DNA from: Asparagopsis taxiformis
Taxonomy: Eukaryota > Rhodophyta > Florideophyceae > Bonnemaisoniales > Bonnemaisoniaceae
Reading direction: 5' to 3'
Length of the DNA stretch: 64,000 nt
Assembly: GCA_030407315.1 (NCBI GenBank)
Contig: JALQPE010001740.1
Span: forward strand, 1 to 64,000
Numbering within the stretch: position 1 is the first letter of the stretch; each line of letters begins with the position of its first letter. Below the pieces are notes generated by a model. The model ran no database searches. It saw nothing but the letters and a program-made list of their open reading frames with translations, and was not told the DNA's origin. The position numbers and the translations under genes are program-made. This document shows positions 37,748-48,136 of the stretch, piece by piece.

Positions 37748-37903
37748 ATAGATTACTACTTGCTACGTCTAGTATAGAACCGAGGGTACCAAGTAAACCG
37801 AAGATTTATACTTAAAAACTACTGTTGAATTGCGCAATGCAGGTTGAGAACATTGCTGAGCTCAACAACTTCACCCGTAGCTAATGACACAAAAGCACCC
37901 AAT

Positions 37904-39239
37904 TTACAATTCAGTTTTGGCACTCGCATCACCGTCTGCCCCGCGGCTGTCTGCCTCTTTGTCCCCAGATTGTTTAAAAGTTGGACGCTCACCATGCAAA
38001 AGAATGGCAGCCTTTTTCTGATCTTCAGTTAGCGAAGCTGGGAATTCAACCCAGAACTTGACAATCATTTTGCCTGTTTGGCCCCCCTCAAACGACGGCA
38101 TACCTTCCTCTGGGATCTCGATGGATTCGTTAGGACTAATTACCTTGTCAGTGTGAATAACAACATCGCGTCCATCGAGTTGTTTCACTACTCTATTTAC
38201 ACCGACCAGTGCCTCAGACAAAGATATTGTGAGAGAGTAATGGAGGTCATCTCCGATACGCTGGAAACGCGAATGAGGTTGAGTATCGATTTGGAACAAT
38301 ACATTTCCAGGTTGATGGTCTGGAAGTTCATCTGTTTGGCTCTCGAAGACTACATTTTGACCATCGCGCATTCCTTTTTCAATATCAATCAATAGCAGTT
38401 TCTCGACCTGTTCAAACTGACCATGCGGACAACTTCTACATTTGGGTATTGATATTTTTCCAGTTCCGCCGCAAACAGGACAATGCGTTTGCATCTGCTG
38501 CACAAATCCGGGACCAATTCGGCGCGTTTGAATGACGATTCCGCGGCCGCCGCACTTTGTACATTTCTTCTCACAATCTGACCAAGAGCTGCAAATGATG
38601 CGACGCTTGTGGGATGCTTCTAGGATGCCACCATTGTACAACGTCTCCAGATCAACGCTGAGCGGGACGATGACATCGGGCACCCTCCGCTCTTGCGGTT
38701 GTCTCTGTCTACCAAAACCATTAAACATATCTCCGAATCCATGACCGAAGCCATCATCGCCCATGTTGTTATTATTCAAACCTGCTTCACCGTACATGTC
38801 ATATCGCTGACGTTTTGCTTCGTCGCTGAGTACTTCGTAGGCATTACTGAGCTCGACGTACATCTGCTCTGCGGTTTTGTCGCCGGGATTCTTATCTGCA
38901 CGTGGGGAAGGTTAGAATGGTTTTTCTATGCGGAGAAGTGAGTGAGTGAATGAATTACTCACCTGGATGATACTTGATGGCCAATTTACGGAAGGCACGC
39001 TTGATTGAACTGGAATCGGCATCGCGCGACACGCCCAGGACTTCGTAAAGATTTCTGCCGGCGCATACCTGTGAAACTTGCTCGAAAATCACAATAACAA
39101 GTAGAATGTAAAGCAGTGCATTGTTTCGGGAATTGGCGCGCCTTCTGGAGCGCTTTGGTCGCGAGTGATGTCTCGGGGAGAGTATAGAAGTGTCTGCACC
39201 GCACATGTAGCTATTACGCCACGATGAAGTGTTGGACAT
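37904..39239 (-). CDS. ER-lumenal DnaJ co-chaperone (ERdj3/Scj1 type), two exons
   Basis: Exons 39239-38963 and 38895-37904 give 422 aa. Exon 1 encodes a basic start, a hydrophobic signal/anchor ([20 protein letters not shown]) and the first half of the J domain ([30 protein letters not shown]). Splicing restores the catalytic HPD motif (HP|DKNPGDK), which confirms the intron. Exon 2 continues the J domain, then a G/F region, a reduced zinc region ([20 protein letters not shown]) and the C-terminal substrate-binding domains. The protein ends AKTEL, and KTEL resembles a KDEL-type ER retrieval signal. It is expected to stimulate ER Hsp70 (BiP). It converges with the carbonic anhydrase gene. Confidence 0.9.
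38896..38962 (-). other. 67-bp GT-AG intron in the DnaJ gene
   Basis: On the minus strand it starts CCAG|GTGAGT and ends CGTGCAG|ATAAG. Removing it rejoins the J domain and recreates HPD. Confidence 0.93.
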
Positions 39240-39493
39240 GGGGGTTGGGGGCAGAATTGAGTGATAGCTTGCAGCGGGAATTGCGTGGATTGGATAGATC
39301 TAGCCCGCACTGGTGGTAATGGGAGGGAGACGTGATATCATCGTTAGGCCATTCGTTGAGCGTTGATCCGCGCGTGTTAATTCATGTCTCGTCACCGCAA
39401 ATTTGATTGATACAGTCAGTCAACGTGTATAGGAGACAACGAATAGTATCTGTTCAAATTCATTGGATTTTATCACTGGCAACTACATTGGCA

Positions 39494-41518
39494 TCATATG
39501 TCCTTGAGCTCCCAACCATTGTTGCCGTCGAGTACAAGTGCCATCTGATGAAATTGCATAACTGCTCTTCTGTGCGCGACAGAGAGCATCGTGATCCCCG
39601 CCGCTGCCATAGCTTTGTACAACACAACTTCTCCATCCGCCGATACTGCCGCAGTACATTCATCCAAAACCGCATATTTCGGCTTGTGGTACAACAATCG
39701 CGCCACCGCCATTCGATTCCTTTCACCACCACTCAATGTTGTTTCCCAGTTCAAACTGCCTTCAAATCCCCCACACCTGCCCACTAAACTTGTCAACTCT
39801 ACGCTCTCAAGACAGGCCAGTGCCGCCTTTTCGTTGAACACTACCGTCTCTCCGACCACCACACCTGGCAGCCGTGGATACATCAATTGTTCCTTCAGAC
39901 TTCCACTGTACATGTATGGTCGTTGCGACAGATAAAATATGTCCTTACGCGCCGGCAACGTCACCGTTCCAGCTTGCAATGGCCATAAACCTGCGAGCAT
40001 TCGCAGGATACTGCTCTTCCCACTCCCGTTCGGTCCTAGTAATATTACACTGCTACCTTCTTTCACTTCAAAATTGATATCTCGTACGAGTGCAGAACCA
40101 TCTGGAGACCACATAGACACATTTTCCAGTCTTATCGTCTTCCCGTTCGCACGATGCGGTGGGAATTGACGCGCACAATCCGTAATGCTCATCATTTTCC
40201 CGTCCGCCCCTTCACTAGTTGCCGACATACGATCTTGTACTCTGCGGAACGCTTCCAGATGTCCTTGCGGCTTGCCGAGCTCCTTCACCTTTTCAATAAG
40301 CTCTGACACTCGCGCAGTGTGCCCTGCCAATGTATTCACTCTCTTATAGACCAGTACAAGTTGACCCATGGCAGCCGAAGTCTGTATCATTAATCTCATA
40401 GAATTGACGTACCGCCCTGCAATCACATTGGTTGCACCACGCTGTTCCTTCGGCGTATAATATAATGGAACTGCAAAAATGACAAGCCCTAGAATAGTAG
40501 CAGTATACTTGACAAGGTAACCGTCAAGACATTGTTGAACGAATCGCTGTATGGCCGTCAGTTGCGAATGTCTAATCATCCTATCTAGGCGTGTGTTCAA
40601 AGACTGCATTTCTGTACGACCAGCAGGGGGATCATTGAACGCAACGCCCTCGGCACTGGACGCAATTCGATGATGTGCCGTTCGAAGGTCGGCGCTAAGC
40701 GAGGCGTACTCTGCAGTCATCTTGCCGAGCTGCGGAGAGATGCCACGAAGGAAAGCGCCTATGATCACAAAGTACGCATACAGGCCGATTTGACCCTTGT
40801 ATCCGATGATTTTCGCTAGCGCTCGCGAGAAAATAATCACATCGAGCAGCGGCTTGAAGGAATACGAGTATAGTTCTGCAAACGTTTCACAAAACTTGTC
40901 TACGTCCTCTGTAATACGCTGATCAGGGTGACTGAGGCCGCTGAATACGCTAGCAGCATAGAAGGCGCGATTTCCCATGTAGTTTTTGTGCAGAAATTGG
41001 GTGAGACGGGTGCGAAACGCTAGGGAAACGACAACCTGAATAGCTTTAAGGCCGGAATTAACAATCGCAGCTGGGATGGAATTGAGCAAGAATGCGATCA
41101 AGACGCGTCTGAAACCGTCCCAGTTTTGCGCTGTAACATTCTCGGCGCAAACACCCTCAAGATGGGTGATTTTCTCGCTGAGAAGTGTGCGAGAAAAGAG
41201 CAATGCACCCTGCATGAACACCAAAAAGGCCTCCTTCGTGGTGATACCGGGCACGCATACCTTGAGAATCGCTACCAGTCTTGCGAGGAAACGACGATCC
41301 ACAGTGATTTGAGACTCCTTTTTGTTCTCTGCCTCAGACTTGGCCTGTTGCACCGCTGTCGTCCCCAATGCTAGCGCCGTGAGCGCCTTCTGTTCGCGCC
41401 GGCATTTGCGGAGGAAGGCAGATAGATGAGTGAGTACCACAGCACCACCGCCGCCACCGAGCACTAGTGCGAGCGCAATCCGGGAACGGGAGGAGTATCT
41501 GGATGCTGCGAAGATCAT
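39494..41518 (-). CDS. Peroxisomal-type ABC half transporter, subfamily D
   Basis: A 674-aa half transporter, the usual length for ABCD proteins, which import very-long-chain acyl-CoAs or related substrates into peroxisomes. An N-terminal hydrophobic segment (IALALVLGGGGGAVVLTHLSAFL) and a six-helix membrane domain include the ABCD EAA-like loop SHPDQRITEDVDKF. The nucleotide-binding domain has Walker A GPNGSGKSS (about 495), a Q-loop (YLSQRPYMYSGSLKEQL, typical of ABCD), the signature LSGGERNR (about 595), Walker B YAVLDECTAAV and the H-loop SVAHR. It must pair with another half. Location is inferred from family membership. Confidence 0.9.
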   Translation of the reverse strand: MIFAASRYSSRSRIALALVLGGGGGAVVLTHLSAFLRKCRREQKALTALALGTTAVQQAKSEAENKKESQITVDRRFLARLVAILKVCVPGITTKEAFLVFMQGALLFSRTLLSEKITHLEGVCAENVTAQNWDGFRRVLIAFLLNSIPAAIVNSGLKAIQVVVSLAFRTRLTQFLHKNYMGNRAFYAASVFSGLSHPDQRITEDVDKFCETFAELYSYSFKPLLDVIIFSRALAKIIGYKGQIGLYAYFVIIGAFLRGISPQLGKMTAEYASLSADLRTAHHRIASSAEGVAFNDPPAGRTEMQSLNTRLDRMIRHSQLTAIQRFVQQCLDGYLVKYTATILGLVIFAVPLYYTPKEQRGATNVIAGRYVNSMRLMIQTSAAMGQLVLVYKRVNTLAGHTARVSELIEKVKELGKPQGHLEAFRRVQDRMSATSEGADGKMMSITDCARQFPPHRANGKTIRLENVSMWSPDGSALVRDINFEVKEGSSVILLGPNGSGKSSILRMLAGLWPLQAGTVTLPARKDIFYLSQRPYMYSGSLKEQLMYPRLPGVVVGETVVFNEKAALACLESVELTSLVGRCGGFEGSLNWETTLSGGERNRMAVARLLYHKPKYAVLDECTAAVSADGEVVLYKAMAAAGITMLSVAHRRAVMQFHQMALVLDGNNGWELKDI

Positions 41519-42107
41519 TGCGGTGGTGAAGGTTTGTTGGGGTTGATTGCTTGCCGACGGCCATGTGAATCCGAATGTTAGGTCTGCAAGGAACGTATAT
41601 TCGTTCTTTTTTGGTCACAATTGTGGAATCCATGAGACGAATTGTAATTTCATTGGTTGATGCGGTGGTAACATACAGTTCATACGCCTACGACGCACCA
41701 ATACCAAAGCTAACAAATAGACAAACGCACAATGCTGTGGGTCTGGTTCTCTTCGCTTTAGAACGTTTAAACAACCGTCTACATCAACTCATCCGTGTTG
41801 CGTGGCACTGCGAACCAAGAAATTTCTGTCGGTCACCAAATAATATCTCTTTGGCTGATAGTACTAATTCAATACCGAGAACAATGCAAACATTGAATAC
41901 AACTAAATTGGCTCTCAATTCCCTACAGACATTTTGCCCATTACCTGCATACACACAATACAATTCCCGATCGAGATCCGGTTTCTTTCAGCCTGCCCAA
42001 TTTTTGTTTCCCCCCATCACTCGACGAATTAGTTACTGCTTTGCTAGTGAATACTTGTTCGACTGATTCGTCATTTGCAACTGTTGTACATGCACTGATA
42101 AGGTTCG
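41519..42107. promoter_or_regulatory. Bidirectional promoter region
   Basis: 589 bp between the divergent starts of the ABCD gene and the type I membrane protein gene. No specific element recognised. Confidence 0.45.
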
Positions 42108-43586
42108 ATGTCTTCGCATGTAGTATCACACCGGCTCCTCATGCTATCGTCAACTCTTTTAATGATTCTCCACTACGTGAGCGCCGCATCTCAGATTGAA
42201 TTTCTTGACTTGCCTCAAAAGAACAAAGGTTCATTGCGTCAGCTATTCCATGATTCAAGACTAAATTTGTACGGATCAGGCTTTGACCCCGGAGTAAACG
42301 AATCTTCAGGGTTTGTTCTCAAGTTAAATGCCAATATGGTACTGCTTTGGCGAATTCAGTTGCAGACTTCGTCCCAAAATAGTCCATCAATTGCGTTTTC
42401 CGAATCCACAGGTTTGTTTGCCGTTGTATTACTAAGAAATGAAACTTTTAACTCCTCAAATATCTTATTACATCACATTGATATCAACAACGGCTCTCTT
42501 CTTCAAAGTATGCTGGTTGAAACAGGTCGCTTCGCTGAAACTCAAAGTCCCAGATGCTCGTTGTCATCAAACAATCGAAATCAGACTACGGTATACGTTT
42601 CCTATATTGTTCAAGATATCGACAAAGGATATGGAGAAACAGTCGTGTCGCGCTTCGATCTAATAACCGGAAAGCTAGTTTTTGGTTGGAGAAAGCTACT
42701 TACAAACCTCGGGCGAACTGCAATAACTTTCAACTTGGCAGAAGATAAAACTCGAGGTCACATGGTCATCGTTGAAGCAAACAGACGCTTGAGGAGAAGA
42801 GGAATTGGGGACCTTGACATTTATGTTCTAGACCAGGATGCAAATGTTGTTCTCACTGGTTCCCTTAAGCCATCATCACCTGAGGCTTCAATTGCAGATA
42901 TTGTCATCGATGGCCTAGGTGTTTATTATATTGCGGAAAGCCCATCTTTACTGCACAGCGTCGCAATTAGTCCTGTCCTAGACTCTATTTTTCTGAAGCG
43001 AATTTGGAAAACCTCTGTTCAAGTTGTGTCTATGTGCACATCTCGAAACAGAGCGACTCTCTACGTCATTGCCAAAGGCAAAGGGTTCAGAAATGAAGAT
43101 GATTCTGTTATTCCAACGACAACAGCTGTAGCTCTTGTGTTCAATTCGACAGGCCATGAGATATATCGAGAAGAATACATAGAATCTCTCCCAGATGTTG
43201 AAAGACAAGTATTCACAATGTCTCTAATACAACAAAGTAATGAACCAGTGGCTCTGTTAGGTGGCTCTCTACGCTCCACAGAAAGGCCCTCAAGTCCAAC
43301 GCAAATAAGCGTCGGTAGAGTTGCATTCCCGAGCCCTGTATCTGCAACCCCCCAACCTAATCAACCTGAACCTGATGTTTCTCAAATTCCCTCTTCAGAA
43401 ACTGAGGACTCTGGTGGCTTTTCTCTTATCGTTGGGATGTCAGTTGGAGTCGCAATAATGTTTGTTGGAATAATTGTTGCACTATTTATTGTCATCCAGC
43501 GGAAGAGGAAAACCGCAAAGTCTCGAGTCGTTCCGAAGTGCGATGCTGCGAATCAAACGATAAAGAACGACGGTGTCCTGGTGTAG
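42108..43586 (+). CDS. Secreted type I membrane protein with beta-propeller-like ectodomain
   Basis: A 492-aa protein. A signal peptide (LLMLSSTLLMILHYVSAAS) is followed by about 380 residues of repeated beta-strand segments. Phrases such as LNLYGSGFDP...FVLKLNANMVLLWRIQLQT and VALLGGSLRST resemble quinoprotein/SBBP-like propeller blades. Several NxS/T sites are present. A Pro/Ser stalk then leads to one transmembrane helix (GMSVGVAIMFVGIIVALFIVI) and a short basic tail (QRKRKTAKSR). The topology is therefore outside-in with a small cytoplasmic end. The function is unknown; a cell-surface receptor or wall-associated role is a guess. It converges with cycloartenol synthase 59 bp away. Confidence 0.7.
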   Translation: MSSHVVSHRLLMLSSTLLMILHYVSAASQIEFLDLPQKNKGSLRQLFHDSRLNLYGSGFDPGVNESSGFVLKLNANMVLLWRIQLQTSSQNSPSIAFSESTGLFAVVLLRNETFNSSNILLHHIDINNGSLLQSMLVETGRFAETQSPRCSLSSNNRNQTTVYVSYIVQDIDKGYGETVVSRFDLITGKLVFGWRKLLTNLGRTAITFNLAEDKTRGHMVIVEANRRLRRRGIGDLDIYVLDQDANVVLTGSLKPSSPEASIADIVIDGLGVYYIAESPSLLHSVAISPVLDSIFLKRIWKTSVQVVSMCTSRNRATLYVIAKGKGFRNEDDSVIPTTTAVALVFNSTGHEIYREEYIESLPDVERQVFTMSLIQQSNEPVALLGGSLRSTERPSSPTQISVGRVAFPSPVSATPQPNQPEPDVSQIPSSETEDSGGFSLIVGMSVGVAIMFVGIIVALFIVIQRKRKTAKSRVVPKCDAANQTIKNDGVLV

Positions 43587-43645
43587 GTTGAGCAGATCGA
43601 GTGTGATGATCTGCTATTATACAATGTCTATGGCTACATACGTTT

Positions 43646-45847
43646 TCATTGTTTCAAGTTGAAATACTCAGCCAGAGCCCATATGGGGAATATATTCCGA
43701 TACTGAGAATAGGAGATCATGCAATTCTTGTTGAACACTCCACAAATATTTTGTTGTGGCCAATCTCCGCTTTCACACTGAGAACGAACCAGAAACTGGG
43801 CTGCCTTCTCCATTGGAGCTCTATCCGGCCACTTTGCCATAGCAAGAGATAGCAGTGCCCAGCCTGTGCTCACAACAAGACTGTGTTTGGAATGAGTGTA
43901 TATTTTGTCTTGCGAGCTTAGATAACTCTCTCCCCAACCTCCATCATCCCTCTGTTTGCTGAGAATAAACTCACATGCACGTCGCATTGATGGGCTGGTC
44001 TCCAGGGTAAGGCCAGTTGAGGTGTACGCAGCCACCGCAAACCATCCAGCATATAAGAAACAAATACCCCACGATCCATACCAGGAGCCATCGTCTTTCT
44101 GGATTGATTCAATGTACCGAACGCCATCAGCGATTGATTTGTCCAGCTTCGCACGAAGTGGATGGTTTGGATATTGTCTCCGGAACTCCCCCAGACCTGT
44201 GAGTGCAGACGAGGCACATTCTACGTACGAATAATCAATCATGATATCACCAAACACTTCAGATGGATTCATCAGTTCAAGCCAAGCAGGTCCTCGCGTG
44301 AGTTCGTAGGTAGCCCAACCACCATCTGGATTTTGATAGCTCAGAATCATCTCTACAGCACTTGCAAGGCGCTCTTCGGAAATTGTTTCCTTCTTTGGAA
44401 TCCATTTACCCCTGTTTCCTTGCAAGTAGAGCGCTGCCTTCAGACCTTCGCCAGTACAATCAGCAATTGGCCAACCGTGAGCCTGTGTGCTAAATGGCCA
44501 AGCGCCTTTGCTTTGATGCCGGTAGAATCGTGCACGATCAGGTACATCATCACGAACCTGGGTTATTTCAACATAGTGGTGAGCAAGGGATAATGTATCA
44601 ACAAAGGGCTTTGAAATAGCTTCACCAGCAGTGACAAGCGCCTGAGACGCAAAAGCAGTATCCCACAGTTGCGACCCGTTGTAGCCTTGCATTTTCATGC
44701 CGTCTTCCGCAAGCCATAGGTAATCCTTGAGATGATCTCGGTGCTTTTCGACAGCTGGACTATTAGGGTCATCAAACCAGTTGCATAAGAAATTGATAAC
44801 CTTGTTCACAGGGCCGATATCAATGTAATTTGTATTTCTGTCTTCTGCCTTGATTTGCTCCAAGGTCTCGTTAATTGCCGCCTGTCGCAAGCGCTGCTTA
44901 AACGGGAAAGGAATCTTCTCGAATAAAACAAGAGCCTCCCAGAGCACCCTTTGCAATGTGGGCCTTCTAACGTACACATCCTTCTCACAACAGCGTCCGC
45001 GGAAACTAGACCATGTAATATCGGCATACGGTTCGGTATACAGCTCTTCGCGCAATTGTTCAACAAGCGGAGTGATGGTACCAACGGCTCTCTTGCCGTA
45101 TAAATGGCTCATCGGAAGATAAACGACACGACAATGACACCAAAGACGAGCGGGATGTATGGGAAGAGCGTACGGAAGTAGCCAAAACTCGGGTGTGAGC
45201 GGATCGAGCCCATCCCATTCGTAAGCGCCGAGTACACTAAGCCAAAACTTTCCCCATCCCGGAATGCCTCCTGCCCCACCGTTAGCCAGAATCCACTCGC
45301 GGGCAGCCACGGAACTGCGATGATCACGGTCTTGACCAAGGAGGCGCATGGAGACATAGTTGAGTACGGTGCCAAACATGGTCGAAGAATGCTCTATGTG
45401 TAATCCAAAGCCGCCATCGCTGTTTTGATGATTGCGCAAATATCGTAACATTTCGCCGGTAACATGCTCGTCGAAAGGAGTGTTTGTAATGTAGCAGGCA
45501 ATGATCAAGCCAGGAAGAAGGAACATGGGGCCGGCATAATCACCGGCCCAATGGCCGTCGCCACATTGTAGTGTTGCGAAATAGGCAATGCCCTTGTGAA
45601 GAGAAGTTGCAACAGGATCTTGCTCCAGTTGCGAAGGGACTGGTTTGAGTACACCTTTGGTAGGATTGCCGGGAATGGCGCCTGAAGCGGCTTGGAGTCG
45701 GAGCGGCTTATCGGAGGAATGAGCGTGGATGTGGCGATTTGCTGTGAATTTTTGACGGGATTGTTCGAGGGATTCGGATTCCTCCGGATTTTCGGTGCCG
45801 GAGAAAGTCCACCACTGACGACCTTTGTCAAAGTTTAGTCTCCACAT
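43646..45847 (-). CDS. CAS1: Cycloartenol synthase (oxidosqualene cyclase)
   Basis: A 733-aa enzyme folding 2,3-oxidosqualene into the first cyclic sterol precursor. It has the OSC hallmarks: start MWRLNFDKG, CHCRVVYLPMSHLYGKR, several QW repeats (QNPDGGWATYE, KDDGSWYGSWGICF, QRDDGGWGES, CESGDWPQ) and the catalytic region HGWPIADCTGEG at 457-468. D463 is the proton-donating aspartate, and the common DCTAEG reads DCTGEG. H457 and I461 align with H477 and I481 of Arabidopsis CAS1, the Ile being diagnostic for cycloartenol rather than lanosterol formation. This agrees with red algae making sterols through cycloartenol. It acts at the ER membrane. Confidence 0.93.
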   Translation of the reverse strand: MWRLNFDKGRQWWTFSGTENPEESESLEQSRQKFTANRHIHAHSSDKPLRLQAASGAIPGNPTKGVLKPVPSQLEQDPVATSLHKGIAYFATLQCGDGHWAGDYAGPMFLLPGLIIACYITNTPFDEHVTGEMLRYLRNHQNSDGGFGLHIEHSSTMFGTVLNYVSMRLLGQDRDHRSSVAAREWILANGGAGGIPGWGKFWLSVLGAYEWDGLDPLTPEFWLLPYALPIHPARLWCHCRVVYLPMSHLYGKRAVGTITPLVEQLREELYTEPYADITWSSFRGRCCEKDVYVRRPTLQRVLWEALVLFEKIPFPFKQRLRQAAINETLEQIKAEDRNTNYIDIGPVNKVINFLCNWFDDPNSPAVEKHRDHLKDYLWLAEDGMKMQGYNGSQLWDTAFASQALVTAGEAISKPFVDTLSLAHHYVEITQVRDDVPDRARFYRHQSKGAWPFSTQAHGWPIADCTGEGLKAALYLQGNRGKWIPKKETISEERLASAVEMILSYQNPDGGWATYELTRGPAWLELMNPSEVFGDIMIDYSYVECASSALTGLGEFRRQYPNHPLRAKLDKSIADGVRYIESIQKDDGSWYGSWGICFLYAGWFAVAAYTSTGLTLETSPSMRRACEFILSKQRDDGGWGESYLSSQDKIYTHSKHSLVVSTGWALLSLAMAKWPDRAPMEKAAQFLVRSQCESGDWPQQNICGVFNKNCMISYSQYRNIFPIWALAEYFNLKQ

Positions 45848-46024
45848 TGTTTGAGCCGGGAGAGACTTGGATGTGGGTCTGCTTGGACTCTGCTATCTGG
45901 GAATCGTTTCGAGTTGTAACAAATTGGACAAGTGTTGGGCATTGAAAAAAAATGTAACAGAATAGGTGTATACGTGAACAAAAGCGAGCAGTGCAGAATA
46001 GCAACTTGATCTTATAGATGGTGT

Positions 46025-46608
46025 TTACTCAACAAAGCTGGGCTCGAGAGGGTCCGATTCCTCCTCAACCTCCACAAACTCTTTAATTACCTCATAAGCG
46101 TCTTCGCCCTTCTCATGTCGCCGGAGCACTGTTCGCTTATCACGTTCACGCATGCCATCTAACACTGCTTGCAGCGCTTCAAGTTCCTGCGCTTCTTCAG
46201 CAGCGGTAGGAACATGCTCTTGGATATCCTTCTGCTGCCCACAGCCCTCGCAGCGTTTATTGTTTGCCGCACAATCTGGACAGTACGTGCGATACGCTGC
46301 TTTAATGGTTTTTTCCCCACATGAGTTACATTTGCGGGGGGCCGTTAAAGGCTTGTATTTTCGATACTATCACAAAGCGACATATCAGCAAAAAGTTAGT
46401 AGATTGTACATCTTCATTCTCCCATCCACGGAATTGCGTGCTCGCGTACCTTCTTCCGCCATTCAATCTTGTCTGCGCAACGCTTGCATAAGCCGCCTGT
46501 AGGGACCGCCTCCAGCTTTTTGCTCAGCTTGGAGTTTTTATTATGCTTGAATGCAAACGTGTTCTGGTGCGCCTGGGCACGACTGCGCGGCTTACTCGAT
46601 GTGCTCAT
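46025..46608 (-). CDS. C9orf85 homologue (DUF2039 zinc-binding protein), two exons
   Basis: Exons 46608-46450 and 46366-46025 give about 166 aa. The start (MSTSSKPRSRAQAHQNTFAFK) and GGLCKRCADKIEWRKK match the conserved N-terminus of this eukaryotic family. The second exon supplies YRKYKPLTAPRKCNSCGEKT and paired CxxC motifs (CPDC, CEGCG), likely zinc ligands, then an acidic helical tail ending DPLEPSFVE. An in-frame upstream ATG at 46641 is possible, but the family alignment favours 46608. The biochemical role of the family is unknown. It is tandem between the KAS and CAS genes. Confidence 0.88.
46367..46449 (-). other. 83-bp GT-AG intron in the C9orf85 homologue
   Basis: Donor AAG|GTACGC and acceptor GATAG|TATCG. 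Splicing joins EWRKK to YRKYKP, as in the family. Confidence 0.9.
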
Positions 46609-46711
46609 CGCGTCAGAGGAGCTAAGCTGGTCGATGTTCAACTCGTCGTAGTGCTACCGCACCGTTGTCCCACACTAAATTTCGTTGAAAAAGCAAAAAG
46701 AGCAAAATCTG

Positions 46712-48031
46712 CTAAACTTCGATCTCCTCAACCGTCTTCTTTCTCCCAAAAGGATGTGCCGGTTCAGCGAAAGCTACACACGCATTAGTGCCTCCGAAAC
46801 CAAACGAGTTGGATAAAGCAAGTGATACCTCCTTCCGGACCGCTTTTTTCGGCACATACCGCTCGACGTCTCCCCATCCAAGTTGTTTCACACGCTCATC
46901 GTCATCAACCTGCGTCAAATTCAATGTCGGCGGAACAATACCATCTGCAACAGCCAGCGCCGCGAACGCAGCCTCCACAGCTCCAGCTGCTCCCAATAAA
47001 TGTCCTGTCGCCCCTTTTGTGGAGCTTACAACTGCTCCTGCCCCCGCTTCATCCACCGGTAGCATCTTGGCAATTGCATGCCGCTCTACAGCATCCCCAA
47101 CCGCCGTGCTAGTTGCGTGCGCATTCACATACGACACCTCCCGCACATGCGCCTTCCCCAACGCGCCCTTCATGGCCCGTATTGCGCCATTGCCGTCCGG
47201 TGAAGGTGATGTAATATGATGCGCATCCCCGGACATTCCAAATCCACAAACTTCCGCATAAACTTCATCGATGCCTCTCGCGGCTGCATGATGACAAGCC
47301 TCAAGCACAAGCACACAGGCGCCTTCCCCAATAACGAACCCATCTCTGCGCACATCAAACGGCCGTGACGCACGTGTCGGATCGTCGTTCCACGATGTTG
47401 TCAACGCTTTGGCTCTGGCAAATCCAGCGACACTTATCGGATTAATGGCCGCTTCTGCACCGCCAGCCAGCATGACGTCTGCGTCTCCGCGTCGAATGAT
47501 ATGAAACGCGTCGCCGAGCGCGTGTGCACCGGCGGCACATGCAGTCGCGGGCGCGAGATTGGGCCCTTGTAAACCGTACCGAAGCGCCACGAGTCCAGCT
47601 GGCGTGTTGGGAAGGATGCGCGGCACGAGAAAGGGTGATACACGACGATATTTCCCCTCGGATAGTACCGAAGCTGCCTGCACTACCTCCGGGAGATGTG
47701 CCATCCCGACGCCGATGGATGTCCCTGCCCGATGTGGATGGAGTTTTTGCGCCAGCGGCGCGTCCGCATCTGAAAGTAGCGCCGCATCCAGCAGTGCCTC
47801 GCGTGCCGCGAGAAGTGTGAATGCTGCAAAATCGGGACATGGCGATAATATCGGCGGGACGGATGGGAGTTTCTCACGCGCGATTGGAGCTGCAAGTTTC
47901 ACGGGAATGCTGGCGTGATGCGCAAGCTTTTGAACGCCTGATGTACCCGACAGAAGCGCTTGCCATGTCGCACGCGTTGTCAGACCCAACGGAGTTATGA
48001 GGCCTATGCCTGTTACGACGACTCGAGGCAT
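46712..48031 (-). CDS. Beta-ketoacyl-ACP synthase II type (FabF/OXSM)
   Basis: A 439-aa condensing enzyme of type II fatty-acid synthesis that elongates acyl-ACP with malonyl-ACP. It opens directly with the core MPRVVVTGIGLITPLG, so no clear targeting peptide precedes it. The catalytic triad is visible as C165 (ATACAAG), H305 (NAHATST) and H344 (GATGHLLG), plus the closing SNSFGFGGTNA. Overall length fits E. coli FabF and mitochondrial OXSM. The lack of a transit peptide argues against a standard plastid KAS; a mitochondrial form with a cryptic signal or a missed upstream exon are possible. It is tandem with neighbours at about 100-bp spacing. Confidence 0.9.
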   Translation of the reverse strand: MPRVVVTGIGLITPLGLTTRATWQALLSGTSGVQKLAHHASIPVKLAAPIAREKLPSVPPILSPCPDFAAFTLLAAREALLDAALLSDADAPLAQKLHPHRAGTSIGVGMAHLPEVVQAASVLSEGKYRRVSPFLVPRILPNTPAGLVALRYGLQGPNLAPATACAAGAHALGDAFHIIRRGDADVMLAGGAEAAINPISVAGFARAKALTTSWNDDPTRASRPFDVRRDGFVIGEGACVLVLEACHHAAARGIDEVYAEVCGFGMSGDAHHITSPSPDGNGAIRAMKGALGKAHVREVSYVNAHATSTAVGDAVERHAIAKMLPVDEAGAGAVVSSTKGATGHLLGAAGAVEAAFAALAVADGIVPPTLNLTQVDDDERVKQLGWGDVERYVPKKAVRKEVSLALSNSFGFGGTNACVAFAEPAHPFGRKKTVEEIEV

Positions 48032-48136
48032 TCGTTGAACATGTGGTATGAATCCTCCAAGATTGTGTTTATAGATCAGTCAACTGAATGAAGCGATGCT
48101 AATGTGCGCGTATGATCACGCAGGTTACTGTAGAGA

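Noticed and set aside
41575..42066. 163-codon plus-strand frame upstream of the type I membrane protein gene
   Set aside because: No motif and it lies in the divergent promoter region; I could not connect it by a splice to the downstream gene.
47442..47840. 132-codon Arg/Ser-rich frame overlapping the ketoacyl synthase
   Set aside because: Alternate-frame shadow; the synthase active-site residues are in the other frame.
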